A DNA stretch of 6,276 bases, from positions 1 to 6,276 of the forward strand of contig CALCEJ010000110.1 in the NCBI GenBank assembly GCA_937900465.1, in the 5' to 3' direction. The stretch comes from an uncultured Bacteroidales bacterium. GTDB lineage: Bacteria > Bacteroidota > Bacteroidia > Bacteroidales > UBA932. The notes under the pieces are model-generated. The model was given only the letters and a program-made list of their open reading frames with translations, did not search any database and was not told the origin of the DNA. Both the position numbers and the translations under genes were made by a program. This document shows, piece by piece, positions 1 through 6,191 of this stretch; position 1 is the stretch's first letter, and the number at the start of each line of letters is the position of its first letter.

Positions 1-130
1 ATTTATGAGATTTGGTAAAAGTAAACTCAATAGTCTTAAAAAACCTTTAATAAAATCTAGTAGCTATAGTGATATTTTAAGGCAAAAGATAATGATTAAA
101 ATGAATACTAGTAAAAATAAAAAGGAAAGC
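1..130. other. AT-rich segment foreign to the flanking DNA (junction near 130)
   Basis: By hand count 29 of 130 bases are G or C (22%), against 33 of the next 60 (55%). The change is abrupt and falls inside a conserved coding region of the carboxyltransferase on the minus strand. On the plus strand one frame stays open from position 2 to the junction, with ATG at 5, and encodes a Lys/Ser/Asn-rich peptide beginning MRFGKSKLNSLKK. Its codons (AAA, TTA, ATA, AGA, AGT) suit a low-GC genome, so this may be a fragment of a gene from a low-GC organism, phage or element. I do not recognise the peptide. No terminal inverted repeat, target-site duplication or transposase can be seen in this short stretch. 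A chimeric assembly end and a real insertion or deletion junction are both possible; I lean to a chimera. Confidence 0.6.
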
Positions 131-486
131 GCCGCCATATCCATCACCTTGCATATCTTCTCTGACATCGTCTTCGACAGGGAACCGCCGTTGACGGTGA
201 AATCCTGGGCGAAAACATATACGAGGCGTCCGTCTACCGTACCGCATCCGGTGACGACACCGTCACCGTCAGGGTGAGACTTGTCCATCCCGAAGTTCGT
301 GCACCTGTGCTGCAGGAACATATCGTATTCCTCGAAGGAACCCGGATCCAGCAGCATCGCGATGCGTTCCCTTGCGGTATGCTTGCCCTTTTCGTGCTGG
401 GCGTCAATGCGCCTCTGGCCTCCGCCAAGACGGGCGGAAGCGCGGCGCTCAACCAGTTTCTTGATATTGTCAGTCTGGATACTCAT
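64..486 (-). CDS. mmdA: acyl-CoA carboxylase carboxyltransferase subunit (methylmalonyl-CoA decarboxylase alpha / PccB type), N-terminal fragment, 3' end replaced
   Basis: Residues 1-118 match the start of the biotin-dependent carboxyltransferase family (MmdA/PccB). They include GGGQRRIDAQHEKGKHTARE (21-40), ERIAMLLDPGSFEEYD (40-55) and AQDFTVNGGSLSKTMSEKIC (93-112). Family members are about 510-520 residues and continue after MDMA with a GAPVIG...DSGGARIQEG block. Here the match stops at residue 118-119 (near position 130), and about 21 unrelated hydrophobic residues from AT-rich DNA run to a TAG at 64-66. Less than a quarter of the enzyme is present, with no complete CoA- or biotin-binding half, so the product as written cannot be active. 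In Bacteroidota this subunit works with biotin carrier and membrane subunits in the succinate-propionate route. The start is firm: its ATG shares one base with the yebC stop (TAATG), which suggests translational coupling. The choice between decarboxylase and carboxylase role is not settled by this fragment. Confidence 0.85.
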   Translation of the reverse strand: MSIQTDNIKKLVERRASARLGGGQRRIDAQHEKGKHTARERIAMLLDPGSFEEYDMFLQHRCTNFGMDKSHPDGDGVVTGCGTVDGRLVYVFAQDFTVNGGSLSKTMSEKICKVMDMAALSFLFLLVFILIIIFCLKISL

Positions 487-1244
487 TATTCATCAGCGGG
501 CTTCATCGTGGTATAAACCGCGGTGACGTCCTCGTCGTCCTCCAGAAGGCCTGTAAGCTTGTCGAGGGTAGCCCTCTGCTCAGGGGTGACTTCCTTGAGA
601 TCGATGTTGGGGATTTGCTCGAATCCTCCGGATACGAGGTCGTAGCCTTTCTCTTCGATGTATTTTTGGATCTGGCCGTAGGAGGTGTAGTCTCCGTAGA
701 TCATAATCTCTACGGTAACATTCTCATCCTCGTCCTCGACTTCCTGCTTGAAGACTTCCTCTGCGCCGTAGTCGATGAGTTCGAGCTCGAGCTCGTCAAG
801 GTCGATGGGCTTCGCGGGGTCTTCCTTGATGCGGAAGACGCACTTGTGGTCGAACATAAAGGCGACGGAGCCGCTGGTCTGGAGGTTGCCGCCACACTTT
901 GTGAAGTAGCTGCGGACGTTTGCGACCGTACGGGTGTTGTTGTCAGTTGCAGCCTCTACGAGGTATGCGATTCCGAAGGGACCGAATCCTTCATAGACAA
1001 TCTCCTTGAAGTCTCCTGACTTGGCCTCGGTAGCCTTCTTGATAGCGCGCTCGATGTTCTCCTTGGGCATCTGCTCGGACTTTGCCTCAGCGATGAGGGC
1101 GCGAAGACGGGGGTTGCCGGTAACTTCCGGACCGCCCTGCTTGACTGCGATTGTGATTTCCTTTCCGAGTTTTGTGAAGGTCTTGGCCATATGGCCCCAG
1201 CGCTTCATCTTGCGCTCCTTGCGGAATTCAAATGCTCTTCCCAT
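486..1244 (-). CDS. yebC: YebC/PmpR (TACO1) family protein
   Basis: The 252-residue product has the full length of the YebC/PmpR/TACO1 family. The Bacteroidota-type N-terminus MGRAFEFRKERKMKRWGHMA replaces the AGHSKWANIKHRK start of other phyla. Family blocks follow: NPRLRALIAEAK (44-55), MPKENIERAIKKA (59-71), YEGFGPFGIAYLVEAATDN (84-102), RTVANVRSYFTKCGG (105-119), SGSVAFMFD (124-132) and the end LLEDDEDVTAVYTT (233-246). Family knowledge: these proteins were long annotated as DNA-binding regulators, and more recent work ties them and mitochondrial TACO1 to translation, easing ribosome stalling at proline-rich stretches. The role here is inferred from family only. It is the middle gene of a minus-strand operon, 4 nt after the TPR gene (TAA-TACT-ATG), and overlaps the next gene by 1 nt. 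An internal ATG at residue 19 would remove the conserved N-terminus, so I keep the first ATG. An acidic stretch (EVEDEDEN, 168-175) sits in the C-terminal part. Confidence 0.95.
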   Translation of the reverse strand: MGRAFEFRKERKMKRWGHMAKTFTKLGKEITIAVKQGGPEVTGNPRLRALIAEAKSEQMPKENIERAIKKATEAKSGDFKEIVYEGFGPFGIAYLVEAATDNNTRTVANVRSYFTKCGGNLQTSGSVAFMFDHKCVFRIKEDPAKPIDLDELELELIDYGAEEVFKQEVEDEDENVTVEIMIYGDYTSYGQIQKYIEEKGYDLVSGGFEQIPNIDLKEVTPEQRATLDKLTGLLEDDEDVTAVYTTMKPADE

Positions 1245-1248
1245 AGTA

Positions 1249-1941
1249 TTACTCTCCGATCCTTGAGATGTACTTGTCGATGTCAGTCCCCTGGAGAACG
1301 CCCTGATACTGGAAAGCCTCGGGGTGCTCTTCCTTTGCGCGGGTGTAGTACTTGAGGGCGGAAGCCTTGTCGCCAGCGGCCTCGGCGGCGGTGCCTGCCT
1401 TTACGAGATATCCTGCGGAAAGCTCATTGTCGGAGGTCTTTGCGGCCTTGAGGTACCACTTGACTGCTTTTGCGGTCTCGCCCAGGTTCACGTATGCGTC
1501 ACCCACTGCGGACTCAGCGCGCGCGAGAAGGATGTTGTCCTTGCCGTTATATTTCTTAAGCGTCTTGACAGCCTGCTCGTACTCACCGGTGTGGAGATAG
1601 GAAAGACCTGCGTACATATAGACTGACTTTCCTGCCTTTGCACCATACTTGGAGAGGATTTCCTCGAAGCCCATAAAGTTGTCGTCACCGGCGAGGGCGA
1701 GTTCATACTCGCCGCCCTGGAACCACTGCTCAGCGCGTACCATCTCAGCCTTTGCTTCAGCGCGCTTAGGGATGAGATAGAAACGGGTGTAGAGGAATAT
1801 CACGAGGGCGAGGCCCAGGATGATACCCACGCAGGTGTAGATGAGCCTGGAATTGTTCTGGAAGAAGAGTTCTGTCTTGGAAACGGCCTCAGCGACATTC
1901 TGCTGGCGCATTTCCTCTCCTGAAAGTGTCTTTTTTGCCAT
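1249..1941 (-). CDS. single-pass membrane protein with periplasmic TPR repeats (YfgM-like)
   Basis: This is a 230-residue protein. A short cytoplasmic tail (1-32) leads into one strong transmembrane segment (about 33-53, LIYTCVGIILGLALVIFLYT), a Lys/Arg-containing linker (IPKRAEAKAE) and a helical C-terminal domain. TPR-like helix pairs are visible at about 104-130 (YMYAGLSYLHTGEYEQAVKTL), 138-170 (ARAESAVGDAYVNLGETAKAVKWYLKA) and 177-208 (AGYLVKAGTAAEAAGDKASALKYYTRA). There is no cleavable signal peptide or lipobox, so it is probably anchored with the TPRs outside the inner membrane, as in YfgM. YfgM-type proteins assist envelope protein folding or secretion; that role is not shown for this protein. 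It is the first gene of the minus-strand operon with yebC and the carboxyltransferase gene, and has its own strong promoter. The A-rich leader lacks a Shine-Dalgarno, normal for Bacteroidota. In Bacteroides I recall similar TPR genes lying near recF, which would fit its position here. Confidence 0.85.
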   Translation of the reverse strand: MAKKTLSGEEMRQQNVAEAVSKTELFFQNNSRLIYTCVGIILGLALVIFLYTRFYLIPKRAEAKAEMVRAEQWFQGGEYELALAGDDNFMGFEEILSKYGAKAGKSVYMYAGLSYLHTGEYEQAVKTLKKYNGKDNILLARAESAVGDAYVNLGETAKAVKWYLKAAKTSDNELSAGYLVKAGTAAEAAGDKASALKYYTRAKEEHPEAFQYQGVLQGTDIDKYISRIGE

Positions 1942-1982
1942 AATTATATTTTCTCTGTTTTTTATAGTCTTATAAAAGTCCG

Positions 1983-2014
1983 CAAATTTACAAAAGATTC
2001 TCTAAACTAACAAA
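1983..2014 (-). promoter_or_regulatory. Bacteroidota-type promoter of the TPR-yebC-carboxyltransferase operon
   Basis: Read on the minus strand there is TTTG (2014-2011), a 20-nt spacer, then TAAATTTG (1990-1983). This is the Bacteroidota primary-sigma consensus (TTTG, 19-21 nt, TAnnTTTG) at ideal spacing. Transcription would start a few bases further on, near 1979, giving a leader of about 38 nt that is A/T-rich and has no Shine-Dalgarno. The -33 box lies inside an 8-bp tandem repeat (CAAACTTG twice, 2011-2026). Confidence 0.8.
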
Positions 2015-2048
2015 CTTGCAAACTTGCATTAAATATACGTTTTTAATC

Positions 2049-3410
2049 TTAGTGTAACGTCTCTTTGATAATCTCACTGACAGAAGGATGGGGGAAGACA
2101 ATTGTGAGAAGATCGTCCACCTTCATTCCCTTTTCGATAGCCATAGCCGCCGTCGTAACAATCTCAGAAGAATAGTTCCCGAGAAGATGGACCCCGAGCA
2201 GGGAGCCGCCTTCGCCTACGATGATCTTGCAAAGGCCCTCGCCCCTTTCATTCTCCGCGACAAAGCGGCCGGAATAAGCCATGGGCAGTTTTTTGATGGT
2301 AAACGGGATACCCTTTTCAGTGGCGGCTTCCTCTGTCAGACCCGTTCCCGCAACCTCAGGATTCGTATATACGACGCCGGGGATTGCGCGGTAGGACATC
2401 TCCTCCGCCTTCCCTATGATGTCAGCGACAGCGACTTCAGCCTCGCGGGAGGCGGTATGGGCCAGCATAGAAAAACCGGTGATGTCGCCTGCGGCGTAGA
2501 TTCCGGGGACGGAGGTACGCATGTGAGAATCCGTAGCGACTGCGCGGCCGGGCTCGATTCCTATTGACTCAAGGCCTATCCCGCGGGTTCTGGCGCGGCG
2601 GCCGGTGCTAAGGAGGATGACATCGCCCCTGACGCTTCCGCTTTCGCCTTCAGCCGTCTCGAACTCTACAGTGTCGTCCTTGATTCCGACGACCTTGGAC
2701 CCCAGATGGAAAGTGACTCCCTTTTTCTGGAACTGGGCGCGGAGAAGGGCGCTGAGTTCGTGGTCCATGGGCCCGAGAATCTCCGGAAGCATATCTATTA
2801 CGGTAACCTTCGATCCCGACGAGGAGAAGAAACTTGCAAACTCCATCCCGATGACGCCGCCTCCGAGAATGACGATTTCCGGGGGGATTTCCTCAATCTG
2901 GAGGATCTCACGGCTGGTAAGGACACGGCTGCTTTCGCGAAGTCCCGGGATAGGGGGGACGGCGGTCTCGGATCCGGTGCAGACGAGGATGTTTTTAGCA
3001 TCGGCCGCCGCGGAAGTCCCGTCCCCGGCGGTATATTCTACACAGAAGGAGCCGTCTTCATTCCTGCCCCTGATTACGGCAGTGGCCTTTACGACTTCCG
3101 CCCCGGCGTTTTTCATTTTGAGTTTCACTCCGCCCACAAGCTTCCGGACCACTTTTTCCTTTCGCTTCATCACTTTCCTGAGGTCCATCGAAACAGCTTC
3201 GGCGCTGATGCCGTAGTGTTCTCCGCCGCGGGCGTAATCGTAAATCTTAGCACTGTACAGGAGGGTTTTCGTGGGGATGCATCCTTCGTTGAGGCAGACG
3301 CCTCCGAGTTCTTTCTCTTCGAAGAGAATGACGCTGAGACCGGCTTCTGAGGCCCTTTCAGCTGCCACATATCCGGCGGGACCGCCGCCGATTATCGCAA
3401 GGTCGTACAT
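2049..3410 (-). CDS. lpdA: dihydrolipoyl dehydrogenase (E3)
   Basis: This 453-residue flavoprotein disulfide reductase oxidises dihydrolipoamide on 2-oxo acid dehydrogenase or glycine cleavage complexes and passes electrons through FAD to NAD+. The FAD-binding GGGPAG is at 8-13, the redox-active disulfide GGVCLNEGCIPTK has Cys39 and Cys44, and the NAD-binding GGGVIG is at 183-188. The second FAD motif is IYAAGDI (304-310, Asp309). The C-terminal interface has the catalytic pair in FPHPSVSE (His441, Glu446). That His-Glu pair and the CxxxxC spacing separate it from mercuric reductase and thioredoxin reductase. All catalytic residues are present and the length is normal. No E1 or E2 gene or lipoylation gene lies next to it, so it probably serves complexes encoded elsewhere. 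It is divergent from recF and has its own -7 box at 3438-3445. A 107-bp gap containing the TPR promoter separates it from the downstream operon. Confidence 0.96.
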   Translation of the reverse strand: MYDLAIIGGGPAGYVAAERASEAGLSVILFEEKELGGVCLNEGCIPTKTLLYSAKIYDYARGGEHYGISAEAVSMDLRKVMKRKEKVVRKLVGGVKLKMKNAGAEVVKATAVIRGRNEDGSFCVEYTAGDGTSAAADAKNILVCTGSETAVPPIPGLRESSRVLTSREILQIEEIPPEIVILGGGVIGMEFASFFSSSGSKVTVIDMLPEILGPMDHELSALLRAQFQKKGVTFHLGSKVVGIKDDTVEFETAEGESGSVRGDVILLSTGRRARTRGIGLESIGIEPGRAVATDSHMRTSVPGIYAAGDITGFSMLAHTASREAEVAVADIIGKAEEMSYRAIPGVVYTNPEVAGTGLTEEAATEKGIPFTIKKLPMAYSGRFVAENERGEGLCKIIVGEGGSLLGVHLLGNYSSEIVTTAAMAIEKGMKVDDLLTIVFPHPSVSEIIKETLH

Positions 3411-3437
3411 TTGAGAATCTTACAATTGTTATAAATG

Positions 3438-3445
3438 CAAATATA
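3438..3445 (-). promoter_or_regulatory. -7 box of the lpdA promoter
   Basis: The minus strand reads TATATTTG here, a perfect TAnnTTTG box, 27 nt before the lpdA ATG. Predicted transcription start is near 3434, giving a leader of about 24 nt. I find no good TTTG 19-21 nt upstream, so the promoter may be weak or need an activator. That upstream region is occupied by the recF -7 box on the other strand. Confidence 0.55.
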
Positions 3446-3458
3446 ACTAAAAATTGCG

Positions 3459-3466
3459 TATCTTTG
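3459..3466 (+). promoter_or_regulatory. -7 box of the recF-DUF721 promoter
   Basis: TATCTTTG matches TAnnTTTG exactly and ends 8 nt before the recF ATG at 3475. Transcription should start near 3470-3473, which leaves about 2-5 nt of leader, so the mRNA would be leaderless or nearly so. The expected -33 position holds only a weak AATG-like match (about 3434-3437), close beside the divergent lpdA -7 box. Confidence 0.55.
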
Positions 3467-3474
3467 CCTTTGGT

Positions 3475-4569
3475 ATGCCACGGCTTAAAAAAATAGTAGT
3501 CCAGGATTTCAGGAACATTTCCTTCCAGGAAGTGGAGTTCTCTCCGAATGTCAACTGCATAAGCGGAAACAACGGGGAGGGGAAGACTAATCTCCTTGAC
3601 GCAATCTATTACCTGTCAATGACAAAGAGCGCTTTCCCTACTCCGGATAAGTTCAATTACCGCTACGGGACGGACTCTTTCACGATAGGCGCGACGTGTT
3701 CGATGGAGAATGGGCTTGACTCGCGCTTTTCGATCAGGGTATCAGGAGAGGGGAAGAAACTGGTCCGGGATGACAAGCCGGTGACCAGGTTTTCTGAGCA
3801 TATCGGTGTCCTTCCCGTCGTTATGGTCTCCCCGGGGGACATCTCGCTTATAAGCGATTCCGGCGAAGAGAGGCGAAGGCTCTCCAACGCCGTCATCTCC
3901 CAGATGGACCGGGAATACCTTGCCGCAATCCAGTCGTATAACCGTGTCCTTGCCCAGCGAAACAAACTCCTGAAAGAACCTTCCGTGGACTTCGGTCTCC
4001 TGGAAGTCCTGGATGAGAGGCTCTCATCCTTCGCCGTCCCTGTCTTTGAAGGCCGCCGCCTTTTTGCGGAACGTATGCTTGAGCCCGTCAGAAAGTTCTA
4101 TGAGATGATTTCCGGCGGGAATGAGTCTGTTTCCATCGCTTACTGCTCGGACCTCCAAAAGGGTTCTCTCGAGCAGCTGCTCGCCCGTTCGAGGGAAAGG
4201 GATGTAATGCTCCGCTATACCTCCGTGGGCCTTCAGAGGGATGATTTCGTGTTTTCAATGAACGGCCACCCAATCCGCCGCGTCGGTTCCCAGGGCCAGC
4301 AGAAATCGTTCCTCGTCGCCCTGAAGTTCGCTCAGTATGAGATTATGGGGAAATCCTACGGCTATAACCCTGTGCTTCTTCTGGACGATGTCTTCGACAA
4401 ACTCGACATGGGAAGGATTTCGAACCTTGTCGCAATGGTCGCAGGCAACAACTTCTCCCAGATTTTCATCACGGATTCCAACAAGGTCCGCCTCAGTTCT
4501 ATCGTGGATGCCGTAACTGACGAAAGTGCATATTTTGTCGCCAGGGGAGGGGCATTCACCCGGGAATGA
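3475..4569 (+). CDS. recF: DNA replication and repair protein RecF
   Basis: RecF is an SMC-like ABC ATPase that binds gapped DNA with RecO and RecR and helps load RecA at stalled forks. The 364-residue product has Walker A GNNGEGKTN (31-39) after the usual N-terminal VQDFRN motif, and the ABC signature GSQGQQKSF (271-279). Walker B is PVLLLDD (299-305) and runs into the D-loop FDKLD (307-311). The block GDISLISDSGEERRRLSNAV (121-140) and ISQMD (141-145) is also typical. Length is close to the family norm, about 360-370. I start at the ATG at 3475. An in-frame TTG at 3454 would extend the protein through the predicted promoter -7 box and add residues not expected in the family. The stop overlaps the next gene by 4 nt (ATGA), which indicates coupled translation with the DUF721 gene. 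Its pairing with that gene, not with dnaA, dnaN or gyrB, fits the scattered replication genes of Bacteroidota. Confidence 0.97.
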   Translation: MPRLKKIVVQDFRNISFQEVEFSPNVNCISGNNGEGKTNLLDAIYYLSMTKSAFPTPDKFNYRYGTDSFTIGATCSMENGLDSRFSIRVSGEGKKLVRDDKPVTRFSEHIGVLPVVMVSPGDISLISDSGEERRRLSNAVISQMDREYLAAIQSYNRVLAQRNKLLKEPSVDFGLLEVLDERLSSFAVPVFEGRRLFAERMLEPVRKFYEMISGGNESVSIAYCSDLQKGSLEQLLARSRERDVMLRYTSVGLQRDDFVFSMNGHPIRRVGSQGQQKSFLVALKFAQYEIMGKSYGYNPVLLLDDVFDKLDMGRISNLVAMVAGNNFSQIFITDSNKVRLSSIVDAVTDESAYFVARGGAFTRE

Positions 4570-4904
4570 CAGGCAGCGTCCGTATCCACCGCCGCGAGGC
4601 TGTCCCTATGGAGGACATCGTCCGCCGTTATATCAGGTCCATGGGCCTGTCTGCTCCCGTCAATACGCGGATTATCTTCGAAGCCTGGGATAAGGCGTCG
4701 GGGGCGGGGGAGTTTACTCTCAAGAAGTTCTTCCGGGCGGGGACGTTGTATATAACGCTTTCCTCTTCGATGGTCCGGTCCCAGCTTCTGCCGCTTGGGG
4801 ACCTCCTTGTGGAGAAAATCAATGCGTTCGTTCGCGACGAGACCCTTTTCGACGACAAGGTCTCCGGATTCGAGGGTCCGGTAAAAAAACTGGTTTTGAA
4901 ATAA
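4566..4904 (+). CDS. DUF721 protein, DciA-like (probable replicative helicase loader/partner)
   Basis: The 112-residue protein fits the small DUF721 (DciA-like) family of Bacteroidota. A basic N-terminus and the helix VPMEDIVRRYIRSMGL (13-28) are followed by IIFEAWDKASG (36-46) with the family Trp41. A strand TLYITLSSSMVRSQLLPLGD (60-79) and a helix LLVEKINAFVRD (80-91) form the KH-like core. DUF721 includes DciA, which interacts with the replicative helicase DnaB and is thought to load it in bacteria lacking DnaC/DnaI. In Mycobacterium the DUF721 gene also directly follows recF. That helicase-loader role is inferred here, not shown. The start at 4566 overlaps the recF stop (ATGA) and keeps the RIHRREA segment that family members usually have before the first helix. 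The internal ATG at 4608 would lose it. The TAA stop directly abuts the stop of the convergent downstream gene. Confidence 0.85.
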   Translation: MTGSVRIHRREAVPMEDIVRRYIRSMGLSAPVNTRIIFEAWDKASGAGEFTLKKFFRAGTLYITLSSSMVRSQLLPLGDLLVEKINAFVRDETLFDDKVSGFEGPVKKLVLK

Positions 4905-6158
4905 TCAGATTTTCAGTTTGACGTTAATCTTGGTGAGGACCCAGGTAAGGCCCAGTATAGCCGCCGTATAGACTGCGCAGTACAGAAGGCCGGCTACGCC
5001 ACTGAAGCGTCCCCAGAGGTTCCACCCCGTAAGTCCGGCTATCCCCATCCACAGATACGGAATCATATACATCGTAAGCGTCGCTTTCCCCGCCGGGCTG
5101 AAAATCCTGTCCGCTCCCGCGAGGAACTTCGTTCCGTCGAAGAATGTAAAGAGCCCATACGCCAGCACGCACACCGCCTCCGTCCTGAGGATCCAGGGGA
5201 GGTATGCGCCGTTTTTCTGGGCGATGAACCAGATATGGGCCAGTTCAGAAAGGCCCATCAGGACCGCCGCTGCGGCTGCTGCAAGGCCCAGCCGTTTCCC
5301 CTTCGGGAATTCTGAGGTGATTTCTGCGCTCACCATCGACAGAAGCATTCCACCCATCGCGAGGAGGTGATGCCCTGCGTTTCGCAGCTGCAGTACGTCG
5401 AGGAAGGAATTATAGAAGTTAGGTTTCTGCAACTCAAGGAAGCAGGAGCCGCTCCGGTTCGGGGTGCTGAGTATGTTGACGGCAAGGAGTACGGCGATGA
5501 CTGCGAGGGAGGAAAGGATCGCGGAATTCCATTTTCCGGCCGATGCCGTCAGATAAACCACCGCTGAGAACAGATAGGTCCATCCGATGAGCCCGAGGAT
5601 TCCCCACCAGTGCGGGGCGAACCTTTCTCCGTCGGGGGAGCGCCAGACAATCGCCATCCCGAGGAGAAGGGCAGTCCCTGCGAGGCGCAGGATAGCGGTA
5701 ATGATACCTCTGGCGGTGGATTTGCCGTAGGCGCCGTCAGTATGGTCCTTCGGGATGTCGGTCCAAAGGAGGAAGATTCCGACGGTCATAAGGATGAAGT
5801 AGAGTGAATGTGAATGGGGCCCAAGCGGGAGTGTTCCAAAGTCGTTTTCCGTAAATACGCCCATCACCAGCAGCGCCAGCGTCCTCCGGAGCACGTGGGC
5901 AAGTATCGTCCCGTCCGCTTCTCCCTTCCTTCGCCGGCTCTCAACCGCGTAAGGGATGGACATGCCCATAACGAAAAGGAAGGCAGGGAAGATATAGTCC
6001 GAAAGGCCCATGTAATCCACTCCCGGAGCCGCATGGGCAAGGGCATTGGGGACGCCCTGTATTGTCCAGAAGTAGTTCACGAATACCATGAGCACCATTG
6101 TCAGTGCCCTAAGCCGGTCTATCGCCGGGTTCCTTTTCGCATATGCATTTCCGTTCAT
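4905..6158 (-). CDS. DUF5009/HGSNAT-like multi-pass membrane acyltransferase
   Basis: The 417-residue hydrophobic protein has about 11-12 predicted transmembrane segments, for example near 17-34, 53-72, 119-133, 153-172, 184-204, 211-230, 289-312, 320-340, 357-376 and 388-407. The N-terminal part PAIDRLRALTMVLMVFVNYF (11-30) and SDYIFPAFLFVMGMSIPYAV (53-72) is the pattern of the heparan-alpha-glucosaminide N-acetyltransferase (HGSNAT/DUF1624) and DUF5009 families common in Bacteroidota. Those enzymes are thought to move acetyl groups across the membrane onto glycans; the substrate here is unknown. His-rich loops (HAAPG, GPHSHS, GHH) could hold the catalytic His, but I cannot say which. I start at the ATG at 6156-6158. 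An upstream in-frame TTG at 6224 would run through both the promoter and the tRNA control region. The gene is divergent from tRNA-Ala and convergent with the DUF721 gene, with no spacer, and has no operon partner in view. Confidence 0.85.
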   Translation of the reverse strand: MNGNAYAKRNPAIDRLRALTMVLMVFVNYFWTIQGVPNALAHAAPGVDYMGLSDYIFPAFLFVMGMSIPYAVESRRRKGEADGTILAHVLRRTLALLVMGVFTENDFGTLPLGPHSHSLYFILMTVGIFLLWTDIPKDHTDGAYGKSTARGIITAILRLAGTALLLGMAIVWRSPDGERFAPHWWGILGLIGWTYLFSAVVYLTASAGKWNSAILSSLAVIAVLLAVNILSTPNRSGSCFLELQKPNFYNSFLDVLQLRNAGHHLLAMGGMLLSMVSAEITSEFPKGKRLGLAAAAAAVLMGLSELAHIWFIAQKNGAYLPWILRTEAVCVLAYGLFTFFDGTKFLAGADRIFSPAGKATLTMYMIPYLWMGIAGLTGWNLWGRFSGVAGLLYCAVYTAAILGLTWVLTKINVKLKI

Positions 6159-6163
6159 AGTTA

Positions 6164-6191
6164 CAAAGATATGAAAAAAAAAGTTTGCAAA
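6164..6191 (-). promoter_or_regulatory. putative promoter of the DUF5009 acyltransferase gene
   Basis: The minus strand carries TATCTTTG (6171-6164), an exact TAnnTTTG box, ending only 5 nt before the ATG. A TTTG lies further upstream (6191-6188), but the spacer is 16 nt, shorter than the usual 19-21, and contains a long T run. If the -7 box is used, the mRNA would be leaderless or have a leader of about 2 nt. Confidence 0.45.

Noticed and set aside
64..129. Hydrophobic tail of the truncated carboxyltransferase as a real membrane helix
   Set aside because: The Leu/Phe/Ile run is what A-rich DNA gives when read on the T-rich strand, and it begins exactly at the composition junction.
781..795. 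Palindromic TCGAGC repeat
   Set aside because: It is explained by the Glu-Leu-Glu-Leu-Glu-Leu codons of yebC; simple coding repetition.
615..1019. 134-codon plus-strand open frame opposite yebC
   Set aside because: Antisense to a well-conserved gene; its Val/Leu/Glu/Asp-rich product mirrors the acidic yebC codons.
2011..2026. Tandem CAAACTTG repeat
   Set aside because: Only two 8-bp copies; one supplies the -33 box and the other is badly spaced, so no separate function can be claimed.
1942..2048. Search for an intrinsic terminator between lpdA and the TPR gene
   Set aside because: No GC-rich hairpin followed by a T run is visible; the gap holds only the TPR promoter and AT-rich leader.
2605..3350. 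Long open frames on the plus strand opposite lpdA (203 and 214 codons)
   Set aside because: They lie antisense to a gene with every catalytic motif in place and have no family-like motifs or promoter; they are frame shadows of GC-rich coding DNA.
3422..3429. Perfect 8-bp palindrome ACAATTGT in the lpdA leader
   Set aside because: Such short AT-rich palindromes are common by chance; no second copy was seen near the other promoters, so an operator call is unsupported.
3454..3474. TTG start extending recF by 7 residues
   Set aside because: It lies upstream of and through the predicted -7 promoter box, while the family start fits the ATG at 3475.
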